A DNA stretch of 16,178 bases from an uncultured Clostridia bacterium. Its GTDB lineage: Bacteria > Bacillota > Clostridia > TANB77 > RGIG9151. Under the pieces are notes generated by a model. That model searched no databases. It was not told where the DNA came from and saw nothing but the letters and a program-made list of their open reading frames with translations. Location: positions 1-16,178 of the forward strand of contig CAKSUD010000032.1 in NCBI GenBank assembly GCA_934500865.1, in the 5' to 3' direction. The translations under genes were made by a program, and so were the position numbers. Position 1 is the stretch's first letter, and each line of letters begins with the position of its first letter. Of the stretch, positions 8,552 to 15,528 are shown in pieces.

Positions 8552-8803
8552 ATGAAAAATTATAATTTGATGGGAATTGTTATTGAGAATAGGAGAGAGA
8601 AAGCTACAATAGTCCAAGATGTTTTGACTGGATATGGTTGCATTATTAAGATGCGTATTGGTCTTCATGAGGGAACTGAGAATGAGTGCAGTAATGAGGG
8701 ATTTATTATTTTAAATCTTTCGGATAACCAAGATGAAATTAACAGGTTAATTATGGATTTGTCCAATATTGATGGAGTTAGGGTAAGAAATGTAAAAATA
8801 TAG
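8552..8803 (+). CDS. TM1266-type iron-only hydrogenase system regulator
   Basis: This 83-residue protein matches the small ACT-like family named after Thermotoga TM1266, usually annotated as a putative regulator of [FeFe]-hydrogenase systems. Diagnostic parts are the opening strand MGIVIENRREKA, the central CIIKMRIGLHEG and the closing ILNLSDNQDEINRLIMDL followed by DGVRVRNVKI; the length is typical. A beta-alpha-beta ligand-binding domain without its own DNA-binding region is expected. The function of the family is not well established. The start codon follows AAAGGG (8536-8541) by 10 bases. A TATTAT at 8526-8531 may be a -10 box but lacks a good -35. No hydrogenase or maturase gene is in the window. 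It stands 69 bases before the first flavoprotein gene with no terminator between them, so it may be cotranscribed with it. Confidence 0.8.
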   Translation: MKNYNLMGIVIENRREKATIVQDVLTGYGCIIKMRIGLHEGTENECSNEGFIILNLSDNQDEINRLIMDLSNIDGVRVRNVKI

Positions 8804-8804
8804 C

Positions 8805-8833
8805 TTGAAGAAGATTTTTTATTTTGATAGTAT
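8805..8833 (+). promoter_or_regulatory. Possible weak promoter upstream of the flavoprotein pair
   Basis: TTGAAG (8805-8810) lies 17 bases before TAGTAT (8828-8833). Both boxes match consensus at four of six positions. It could give internal expression of the flavoprotein genes, but AT-rich sequence makes chance matches likely. Confidence 0.3.
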
Positions 8834-8872
8834 ATTCTTAGATAATTTTTGATGTTTAAGGAGAAATATATT

Positions 8873-10813
8873 ATGAAACAAAAGATAAGTGCGTTTTTGA
8901 CTTTGTGCTTCTTTTTTATTCTTATTTTAGGAGCATATACATTTTCTGGCAGTAAGACTATTAGGCGTTCTACTGAATGGGCGAAGGGAAAAATTTCTGT
9001 TGAGAAGGACAGATATGATGTTATAGTTGTTGGAAGTGACCCGGAAGGGGTTACTGCGGCTATTTCTGCTGCGAGAAGTGGTGGAAGAGTAATGCTTCTA
9101 GGTAAGGAAGATGGTCCGGGTGGATTACTTACTTACGGCATGTTAAATACTTTAGATATGAACAGGAATTCTGAGGGAACATTACTTACAAGAGGAATTT
9201 TTTCTGAGTTTTATACTGCTATTGGGAATACCGAGTCTTTTGATGTAGAGAAGGCTAAGACTGTTTTTAGTGAATTGATTTCTGCTGAACATAATTTGGA
9301 ATATAAGCCTAATTATAAGTTTAGCAAGGCAATTTTAGATGGAAACACTATTATTGGTGTTACTATGATAAATAAGGATGGCGAGGAAGAGAGTTTTTAT
9401 GCGAAACGAATTATAGATGCAACACAAGATGGAGATGTTTGTGTTGATGCGGGTGTTCCTTATACTATTGGTATGGAAGATGTTAATTGGAAGCAAAATA
9501 TGGCGGCTACTTTAGTTTTTAAGGTTGGCGGTGTTGAGTGGAAGGACATTGAGGCGGATATTAATAAGTACAAGAAGGAGACTAATGACCATAATTGCGG
9601 ATTTAATAAAAGTACTGCTTGGGGATTTGGCAAATGGTGTTATTCAAAATATACTCCGGTTCATGATAATATGCAACTTCGTGGACCTAATATGGGACTT
9701 CAAGAAGATGGCACTATTTTACTTAATGCTTTGCAAATTTTTGATGTTGATGGGCTTAATGTCGAGTCTAAGGCTAAAGCTATGGAGGAAGGAAAAGAAG
9801 AGGCTCTTAACATAGTTGAATATTTAAAAACCAAGTTAAGTTCTTTTAAAGATGCGTATTTGGCTGGTGTTGCAGACGAACTTTATATTAGAGAAACCAG
9901 ACATATAAAGGGTGAATATGCTCTAAAGGCTACTGATGTTTTGGGTAATACTAATTTTTATGATAAAATCTGTTTGGCGTCTTATCCGATAGACATTCAA
10001 GCTACGAGTAAGAGCAATACAGGGTATGTAATTGGTTCGCCTGACCAATATTCAATACCGTACAGATGCACAGTTCCTCTAAAAATAGATAATTTATTTA
10101 TTGTTGGAAAGGCTGCTTCGTTTAGTTCTGTTGCTGCCGGAAGTGCTAGAGTTGTTCCGACGGGTATGGCTGTTGGAGAGTCAACTGGTATTGCTGCTAT
10201 TTATACGATTTACAAGGATATAACTCCTAGAGAATTAACTTTGGCTAAGAGCAAGAGCAGATTAAAGCAATTCCAAGGAATATTAAAAAATCAAAACGTT
10301 TATTTGCCTGAGTTTAATGGGGTGGATCCTAATGGAAGTGTTGCCGGATATGAAAAGATTAAGAAGTTAATTGATTTGGGACTTTTATCTGGCGGATACA
10401 GCAATAATTTTACTTTTGATACTAATGCTAAACAAAATACTTTTACTAATCTTTTAATAAATGTTTTGCAACGTGCCGGAACTGAAAAATATACTTATGA
10501 GCTTGGATTAAAAATAAATAATTATTATGATGATAAGGCACTAACCGGCGGAGGAGTTGCCAGAATTTGTGCTATGCTTTTGGGTGAATATACTGAGCCT
10601 GAATTTATTAATAAAAATGCTAATTGGACCGATGAAGAATATAAGGTGAAGAAACAAGAAAGAGTTAGTAAGATAGAAAATGATACTTGGGAAATTGCTA
10701 AGAAGAACAATTATTTTAGTGAGAGTTTTGGTAAGGATGATGTTCTTACGAAGAGACAGGCATATGTTATTTCAGTGGATATTGTTGAAAAGTTTTTGGG
10801 TAGAGAAATTTAG
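8873..10813 (+). CDS. Exported FAD-dependent oxidoreductase with SLH-like C-terminus (copy 1)
   Basis: This 646-residue protein belongs to the FAD_oxidored-type flavoprotein family. A hydrophobic N-terminus (about 5-24) is a Sec signal or membrane anchor; the RR at TIRRS lies after it, so Tat export is not indicated. The dinucleotide fold opens at residue 48 with YDVIVVGSDPEG, followed by a GPGGLLTYGMLNTLDM block. Family motifs RETRHIKGEY (about 340) and YRCTVP...IDNLFIVGKA (about 397) are present, then GSARVVPTGMAVGES. The canonical second glycine of GxGxxG is Asp. The substrate is unknown. Residues about 492-646 hold degenerate SLH-like repeats, with DLGLLSGGY in the first and VLTKRQAYVI in the last, which suggests wall attachment. 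The ATG at 8873 follows AAGGAG (8858-8863) by 9 bases; the in-frame TTG at 8849 is upstream of that site. The stop codon overlaps the ribosome binding site of the next gene, its paralogue, so they are translated from one message. Confidence 0.85.
   Translation: MKQKISAFLTLCFFFILILGAYTFSGSKTIRRSTEWAKGKISVEKDRYDVIVVGSDPEGVTAAISAARSGGRVMLLGKEDGPGGLLTYGMLNTLDMNRNSEGTLLTRGIFSEFYTAIGNTESFDVEKAKTVFSELISAEHNLEYKPNYKFSKAILDGNTIIGVTMINKDGEEESFYAKRIIDATQDGDVCVDAGVPYTIGMEDVNWKQNMAATLVFKVGGVEWKDIEADINKYKKETNDHNCGFNKSTAWGFGKWCYSKYTPVHDNMQLRGPNMGLQEDGTILLNALQIFDVDGLNVESKAKAMEEGKEEALNIVEYLKTKLSSFKDAYLAGVADELYIRETRHIKGEYALKATDVLGNTNFYDKICLASYPIDIQATSKSNTGYVIGSPDQYSIPYRCTVPLKIDNLFIVGKAASFSSVAAGSARVVPTGMAVGESTGIAAIYTIYKDITPRELTLAKSKSRLKQFQGILKNQNVYLPEFNGVDPNGSVAGYEKIKKLIDLGLLSGGYSNNFTFDTNAKQNTFTNLLINVLQRAGTEKYTYELGLKINNYYDDKALTGGGVARICAMLLGEYTEPEFINKNANWTDEEYKVKKQERVSKIENDTWEIAKKNNYFSESFGKDDVLTKRQAYVISVDIVEKFLGREI
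10103..10161 (+). repeat. Near-identical 59-base block, copy 1 (in first flavoprotein gene)
   Basis: This block starts GTTGGAAAGGCTGCTTCG and matches 12284-12342 in the second flavoprotein gene with one mismatch, whereas flanking coding sequence differs at many third positions. It encodes VGKAASFSSVAAGSARVVPT. Confidence 0.8.
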
Positions 10814-10822
10814 GAGGTACTA

Positions 10823-12910
10823 ATGAAAAAGTTTATCAGCGTTTTGGTTTGTTTTTTGATAATGTTTAGTTTTTCTTTTGCGGATGATACAAAGAAGATA
10901 GAGGATACTTGGTATATATCTGAGGATGCAGTTTGCAAGATGTGGAATACTGATGTTTTGGTATATTCTAATTCTAGCATTGTTAATTTTAATGTTGATA
11001 ATACTAATTATTATTTTAAAATTGGTACTAATAAGGTAAAGATTGGTTCATATATTAATCCGTTTTTTATAAATGATAGGAAAATGGATTTTAAGGCAGA
11101 TTATATTTTGGATGGAAATACTGTTCTAGGTGATGACGGAAAGGTTTATTTTCCTATTAGCTTTTTCCACAAAAGGTTTTATGCAGATAATTTTTATGAT
11201 GTTATAGTTATGGGTGGAGATCCGGAAGGAATTGCAGCTAGTATTGCCGTTGCGAGAAGTGGTGGAAAGGTGTTATTAATTAGTGAAGAGGATGGACTTG
11301 GTGGGCTTTTTACTTTTGGGATGCTAAATACACTGGATATGAGTTATTCTAAAGATGGAGAATTACTTACTAAGGGTATTTTTGAAGAGTTTTATAATAA
11401 AGAAGGCAGAAAAGAGTCATTTGATGTAAATGAGGTTAAGAAAATTTTTGAAGAGATGGTGGAGGATGAGCCGAATATCGATTATAGAAAGAATTATTCG
11501 TTTAGCGAGGCGATTATTGAGGGAAATACTATTACTGGTATTAGAGTTTTGGATGAGAATTTGGCGATTAAAGAATTCTACGGCAGACGTATTATAGATG
11601 CGACTCAAGACGGCGATGTTTGTGCGAATGCAGGTGTTCCGTATTATGTTGGTATGGAAGATATTAATTCTGATGAGATAATGTGTGTGACTCTTTGCTT
11701 TAAGGTTGGCGGTGTTGACTGGGAAGTTCTAAAGGATGATATGAAAAAGTATATGGACGAGACAGGGGATACCGGTTGCGGTGTTACGGAGGATAGTGCT
11801 TGGGGATTTGGTAAATGGTGCTATGATAAGTACACTCCTGAGTTTGATAATATGCGTCTTAGAGGGCCTAACTTTGGAAGGCAAAATGATGGAACGGTTT
11901 TACTTAATGCATTACAGATTTTTAATGTGAATGTTGAAGATGAGAATAGTGTTAATGATGCTATTTATTATGGGGCAAGAGAGGCTCAAAATATTGTTAA
12001 GTACCTAAAGACAAGACTTGATTCTTTCCAAAATGCGTACTTACTTGGAACTGCGAGTGAGCTTTATGTACGAGAGACCAGACATATTCAAGGCGAGTAT
12101 GTTTTACGCGCGAGTGATTTACTTAATAACAGAAATTTTTCGGATAAGATTGCTATGGGAGCTTATCCGGTTGATATTCAGTCAACAAGCAAGAATAATT
12201 ACGGATATGTTGTTTTTGCTCCTAGTCAGTATTCCATACCATATAGATGTGCCGTTCCTCAAAAGATCGATAATTTATACATAGTTGGAAAGGCTGCTTC
12301 GTTTAGCTCTGTTGCTGCCGGAAGTGCTAGAGTTGTTCCGACAGGCATGGTTATGGGTGAGTCTATTGGGATTATTTCAATGTATTCTATTTTCAATGAT
12401 GTGACGCCACGAGATATTATTGGAAGTATCGAAATGAACCAAGAAATAAACGAGTTATTAGTGGAGAGAGGTGTTTATTTACCTGAGTATGATATTCCTG
12501 GACCTTTTAATGGATTATACAATAAGGACAAAATTGAAAGATTTGTTGATTTAGGAATTATTACCGGTGGATATGCCAACAACTTTAAGCTTAATAATAT
12601 CGCTGTTAATAAGAATGCTGTTACGTGCATTACTCAGATGATTAAGAGAATGAAGCTTGATGTTTCAGAGGAAATTATTGAGGATATTAAGGCTTTTAGC
12701 TCCAATGATGAACTTAATATGATTACTATGTCAAAGATGATTGCTAAACTTTTTGGAGAATATGACGAAGAATTTAGTGACTTTGAAATTTATTTGATTG
12801 CTAGTGCGAATGGACATTTTGATAGTGTAAATGTTAAGACAATGCATGATGTTATAACGCTTCAAGACTTATACGTTATTGTTTCTGATGCGATAGATAG
12901 GTTGATATAA
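10823..12910 (+). CDS. Exported FAD-dependent oxidoreductase with stalk-like N-terminal domain (copy 2)
   Basis: This 695-residue paralogue of the preceding flavoprotein has a clear Sec signal peptide (1-20, cleavage after FSFA). Unlike copy 1, it carries an added domain at about 28-122 whose pattern (IVNFNVDNTNYYFKIG..., then GKVYFPISFFHKRF) resembles copper-amine-oxidase N-terminal 'stalk' domains found in many clostridial surface proteins. The flavin fold starts at residue 125 with YDVIVMGGDPEG, which also has Asp at the second GxGxxG glycine. RETRHIQGEY (about 417) and YRCAVP...IDNLYIVGKA mark the rest of the family core. SLH-like degenerate repeats follow from about 566 (VDLGIITGGYANNF) to 695. 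Cysteines in DGDVC, GCG, KWCY and YRC are conserved between the copies. The ATG follows AGGAGG (10812-10817) by 5 bases. Extracellular FAD enzymes exported by Sec are uncommon; the substrate and electron acceptor are unknown. Confidence 0.85.
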   Translation: MKKFISVLVCFLIMFSFSFADDTKKIEDTWYISEDAVCKMWNTDVLVYSNSSIVNFNVDNTNYYFKIGTNKVKIGSYINPFFINDRKMDFKADYILDGNTVLGDDGKVYFPISFFHKRFYADNFYDVIVMGGDPEGIAASIAVARSGGKVLLISEEDGLGGLFTFGMLNTLDMSYSKDGELLTKGIFEEFYNKEGRKESFDVNEVKKIFEEMVEDEPNIDYRKNYSFSEAIIEGNTITGIRVLDENLAIKEFYGRRIIDATQDGDVCANAGVPYYVGMEDINSDEIMCVTLCFKVGGVDWEVLKDDMKKYMDETGDTGCGVTEDSAWGFGKWCYDKYTPEFDNMRLRGPNFGRQNDGTVLLNALQIFNVNVEDENSVNDAIYYGAREAQNIVKYLKTRLDSFQNAYLLGTASELYVRETRHIQGEYVLRASDLLNNRNFSDKIAMGAYPVDIQSTSKNNYGYVVFAPSQYSIPYRCAVPQKIDNLYIVGKAASFSSVAAGSARVVPTGMVMGESIGIISMYSIFNDVTPRDIIGSIEMNQEINELLVERGVYLPEYDIPGPFNGLYNKDKIERFVDLGIITGGYANNFKLNNIAVNKNAVTCITQMIKRMKLDVSEEIIEDIKAFSSNDELNMITMSKMIAKLFGEYDEEFSDFEIYLIASANGHFDSVNVKTMHDVITLQDLYVIVSDAIDRLI
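12284..12342 (+). repeat. Near-identical 59-base block, copy 2 (in second flavoprotein gene)
   Basis: This is the partner of 10103-10161, with one mismatch in 59 bases (T to C, synonymous). It covers the C-terminal FAD-contact region of the family. Confidence 0.8.
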
Positions 12911-12936
12911 AGTAATTGTAAAGGTAAGGTGATTTT

Positions 12937-13521
12937 ATGCTTCCTAAACATTCAAAGGACATAGTATTTATTGTAATTATTCTTTTACTTATTGGGATAA
13001 TATGGGGCGTACCTAAAGCGTTTTGGGTACTTATAATGGTTAACGTTATTGTTATAATGGTTGGAATTTTATATGTTAAAATCGGAGGGCCGATAGAAAA
13101 TAGCAATAGTAGAGAAAGAGAGTTGGATAAGGAAGAAACAAAAGAGACTGTTAAAGCTTTTGATGATTCTTATGAGGAGTTAAAGAAGATGGCTTTGGAG
13201 GAAATAGATGAGTTCCTTGACGAAGCGGATTATGACAGTTTTGAAAATGTAATTAAGGGAAAGAATATTGCTAATCTATTTATTGATGGAAATGTTGGAT
13301 TAGATGAGACCATAAGGAATATAAATTCGACTTGTAAATTTAAGTTACAGATGTATTATATCGGTCTTTATATGATTTCACAGGCTAATGTAGAGGCCCT
13401 TACCGAAAAGGATTATGATTATTTGCTACTTGGAAGTGAGATTATAAAGAGTGTAAGTGTGCCGATGGAGACGAAAGTTTTAACTTTCTTAAAGAATACT
13501 AAGTTAAAAATTAAAATTTAG
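12937..13521 (+). CDS. Small membrane protein with two N-terminal TM helices
   Basis: I do not recognise this 194-residue protein. Two hydrophobic helices at about 9-24 and 29-47, joined by a very short PK-containing turn, form a membrane hairpin. They are followed by an acidic, charged helical stretch (about 55-95, rich in E, K and D) and a helical C-terminal domain to 194. Because the N-terminus is short and basic (MLPKHSK) and two helices follow, both ends probably face the cytoplasm, an inference from the positive-inside rule. The ATG follows AAGGTG (12926-12931) by 5 bases. It starts 26 bases after the second flavoprotein gene and is the last gene before a terminator, so it is likely the final member of that operon. 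It could be an accessory or a bystander; nothing in it suggests catalysis. Confidence 0.75.
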   Translation: MLPKHSKDIVFIVIILLLIGIIWGVPKAFWVLIMVNVIVIMVGILYVKIGGPIENSNSRERELDKEETKETVKAFDDSYEELKKMALEEIDEFLDEADYDSFENVIKGKNIANLFIDGNVGLDETIRNINSTCKFKLQMYYIGLYMISQANVEALTEKDYDYLLLGSEIIKSVSVPMETKVLTFLKNTKLKIKI

Positions 13522-13528
13522 AGTGGGG

Positions 13529-13567
13529 AAACGATTTTTGAGTTAAAGGCTTAAAAATCGTTTTTTT
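13529..13567 (+). terminator. Intrinsic terminator ending the flavoprotein operon
   Basis: AAACGATTTTT (13529-13539) pairs with AAAAATCGTTT (13553-13563), extended inward by weak pairs, and a run of T follows (to 13567). It closes the transcription unit starting with the TM1266-type gene. Confidence 0.85.
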
Positions 13568-13608
13568 GTTTTAATTATTATGTTATTTTTAGACAATTTG
13601 TGGTAGAA

Positions 13609-13614
13609 TATAAT
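13609..13614 (+). promoter_or_regulatory. -10 box of the cysteine desulfurase promoter, poor -35
   Basis: A perfect TATAAT is present, but the position 17 bases upstream (13586-13591) is only TTTTTA. TAGACA at 13590-13595 is spaced too closely (13 bases) to be a normal -35. This suggests a weak or activator-dependent promoter. The start would be near 13621. Confidence 0.5.
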
Positions 13615-13620
13615 GCGTGT

Positions 13621-13636
13621 TGACAATTTATTGTCA
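13621..13636. promoter_or_regulatory. Operator-like inverted repeat at the desulfurase start site
   Basis: TGACAA (13621-13626) and TTGTCA (13631-13636) form a perfect inverted repeat with a TTTA spacer, right at the predicted transcription start and 4 bases before GGAGG (13641-13645). A further GACAATTT copy at 13592-13599 lies exactly 30 bp upstream of the same octamer in the palindrome, about three helical turns. A repressor site is plausible; a small leader hairpin is the alternative. Confidence 0.45.
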
Positions 13637-13650
13637 GAACGGAGGTTTTT

Positions 13651-14763
13651 ATGGAAGTTTATTTAGATAATGCGTCTACTACAAGGTTATTACCGGAGGT
13701 TATTGACGAGGTTGGGTACATATCTGAAAATGTTTATGGCAATCCTTCTTCTCTACATTCTATCGGCCTAGAAGCTGAGAGAGTGGTTAAGAATGCAAGG
13801 GAAGTTATTGCTAAGTCTTTAGGGGTTAATACGAATGAGGTATATTTTACTTCCGGTGCTACCGAGTCAGATAATACAGCTATTTTTGGTTCTGTTTATG
13901 CTAATTCTAGAAGGGGAAATCATATTATTACTTCTAAGATAGAGCATCCGGCTGTTTTAATGTGTTTTGAAAAGTTAGAGAAGGAAGGTTTTAATGTTAC
14001 TTATCTTGATGTTGATAAAAATGGCATTATAGATATGGAACAACTTAAAAATTCTATTAATGATAAGACTATTTTTGTTAGTGTTATGACTGTTAATAAT
14101 GAACTTGGAAGTATAGAGCCTATTTCTGAGATTGCGAAACTTAAGAAAAAGTATAACTTTATTTTGCATACTGATGCGGTTCAGGCATATACAAAGTTAC
14201 CATATAACAGGTTTAATATGGCTGATTTAATTAGTGTTAGTGGTCATAAGGTTCATGCATTAAAGGGAATTGGAGCTTTGGTTGTAAAGAAGGGAACTAA
14301 AATTAATCCGTATATGCTTGGTGGAGGACATGAAAATGGTTTTAGAAGTGGTACGGAGAATGTTGTGGGGATTGCTTCGTTTGGCAAGGCTATTGAACAT
14401 TGCGGAGATTACGAGAAGGTAAGAGAGTTAAGGGATATATTGAAAGATGGTGTGAGCGGTATACCTTGTGCTAAAATAAATTGCTATAATGATGGAAATT
14501 CTGCACCTCATATTCTTAGTGTTTCTTTTGTGGGAAAGAGGGGCGAGGTCATTATGCATGCGCTGGAGGAAAAGGGTATATATGTTTCGACCGGTTCTGC
14601 TTGTCATTCTAATAGATTTGGTGAGAGTCATGTTTTATCGGCTATTGGACTTAGTAAGGAGGAAATCGGCGGTACAATAAGGTTTAGTTTATGCGATTTG
14701 ACGACTAAGGATGATGTTAAGTATTGTGTAAATGAGTTAAAGGAGATTATAGACAAGATATAA
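13651..14763 (+). CDS. Cysteine desulfurase (NifS/IscS family)
   Basis: This PLP enzyme takes sulfur from L-cysteine to make an enzyme-bound persulfide and alanine, supplying Fe-S cluster assembly or thio-modification of tRNA. The 370-residue protein has the class V aminotransferase layout: YLDNASTT at the N-terminus, GNPSSLHS, FTSGATESDN for cofactor binding, KIEHPAV with His99 stacking on PLP, HTDAVQA, and SGHKVHALKG with Schiff-base Lys200. The persulfide cysteine is Cys318 in STGSACHS, which places it with the group I NifS/IscS-type enzymes. It carries Leu in HALKG where many relatives have Pro. GGAGG (13641-13645) precedes the ATG. No IscU, ThiI or MnmA gene adjoins, so its sulfur acceptor cannot be told from context. 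The gene probably continues into the next one, 45 bases downstream. Confidence 0.95.
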   Translation: MEVYLDNASTTRLLPEVIDEVGYISENVYGNPSSLHSIGLEAERVVKNAREVIAKSLGVNTNEVYFTSGATESDNTAIFGSVYANSRRGNHIITSKIEHPAVLMCFEKLEKEGFNVTYLDVDKNGIIDMEQLKNSINDKTIFVSVMTVNNELGSIEPISEIAKLKKKYNFILHTDAVQAYTKLPYNRFNMADLISVSGHKVHALKGIGALVVKKGTKINPYMLGGGHENGFRSGTENVVGIASFGKAIEHCGDYEKVRELRDILKDGVSGIPCAKINCYNDGNSAPHILSVSFVGKRGEVIMHALEEKGIYVSTGSACHSNRFGESHVLSAIGLSKEEIGGTIRFSLCDLTTKDDVKYCVNELKEIIDKI

Positions 14764-14808
14764 TGTGCCTATTTGAAAATGTATTGTATTTTGTAAAGAG
14801 GTGTTTAG

Positions 14809-15438
14809 ATGACTGTTACAAAAAAATTAAAAGAGCTTACTGAAGATGAAATAAAGAAATGCGGTTGGATTGAGAAGATTGCCTATCGTGGAGATACGAC
14901 ATGGACAATGTATGATAATCAAAAAGGTTTCGACCAAATAAAGGAAAAATATCCGAATGCATACGATGAAATAGAGGTTATAATGGGTAAGAAATGGTTT
15001 TCTTTATATAGAGAAGGAAAGGGAAAAATAGATTTAATAGATATAGCCAAAATGGATATTGGTGAAGGGCAAGAAGAGGCAACAGCTGAAATTAAAGAGT
15101 TTACATCTAGCATGATAGATTCAGGTAAAGTGATTTTTGTTATAGCTAGACGAGAAACTTCTTATTTTGCTTTAGTAAAACTGGCTTCGACCGGTGAGAT
15201 AGAAGTGCTTAAAGATGAGTCGCTAAATGGTAATAGGCTAAGGGATATGATTTTTGTTAAGGCGGATGGAAAGGTGGACTTGACTGAGCAAAAAGCTGAG
15301 TATAAAAGGATTTTAGAAGAGTTTATAAAGAATAAGGATATGCATAAGAAGAATAGGAGACAAATGCTAGAAAGATACATAAAAGAGTTGGAAAATGAGT
15401 TGGGTAAGAATAATGTGAGGTCTATTATAGAAAGATAA
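14809..15438 (+). CDS. Unrecognised cytoplasmic protein, 209 residues
   Basis: I do not recognise a family. There is no signal peptide or membrane segment. The N-terminal half mixes short charged helices and strands (GWIEKIAYRGDTTWTMYD, then IMGKKWFSLYREG). The middle has beta-like segments (KVIFVIARRETSYFALVKL, then GEIEVLK). The C-terminal 50 residues (about 155-209) are strongly charged and helical, rich in K and E, with coiled-coil character. AAAGAGGTG (14795-14803) precedes the ATG. It follows the cysteine desulfurase by 45 bases with no terminator between them, so cotranscription is likely. No terminator separates it from the YebC gene either, though that gene has its own promoter. Its codon use resembles that of its neighbours, with no sign of recent transfer. 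Confidence 0.75.
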   Translation: MTVTKKLKELTEDEIKKCGWIEKIAYRGDTTWTMYDNQKGFDQIKEKYPNAYDEIEVIMGKKWFSLYREGKGKIDLIDIAKMDIGEGQEEATAEIKEFTSSMIDSGKVIFVIARRETSYFALVKLASTGEIEVLKDESLNGNRLRDMIFVKADGKVDLTEQKAEYKRILEEFIKNKDMHKKNRRQMLERYIKELENELGKNNVRSIIER

Positions 15439-15463
15439 AGCTATAGGTAGTTATTGATATATT

Positions 15464-15492
15464 TTGACAAATTTATAATTATATTGTATAAT
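15464..15492 (+). promoter_or_regulatory. Consensus sigma-A promoter for yebC
   Basis: A perfect TTGACA (15464-15469) lies 17 bases before a perfect TATAAT (15487-15492). The predicted start is near 15499, giving a leader of about 30 bases. Confidence 0.85.
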
Positions 15493-15528
15493 TCTCTATG
15501 CTTAATTGATTTTGAAAGGGGTATTTTT

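Noticed and set aside
8953..8990. Tat (twin-arginine) signal in the first flavoprotein
   Set aside because: The RR pair follows the hydrophobic segment instead of preceding it, so the N-terminus looks Sec-type.
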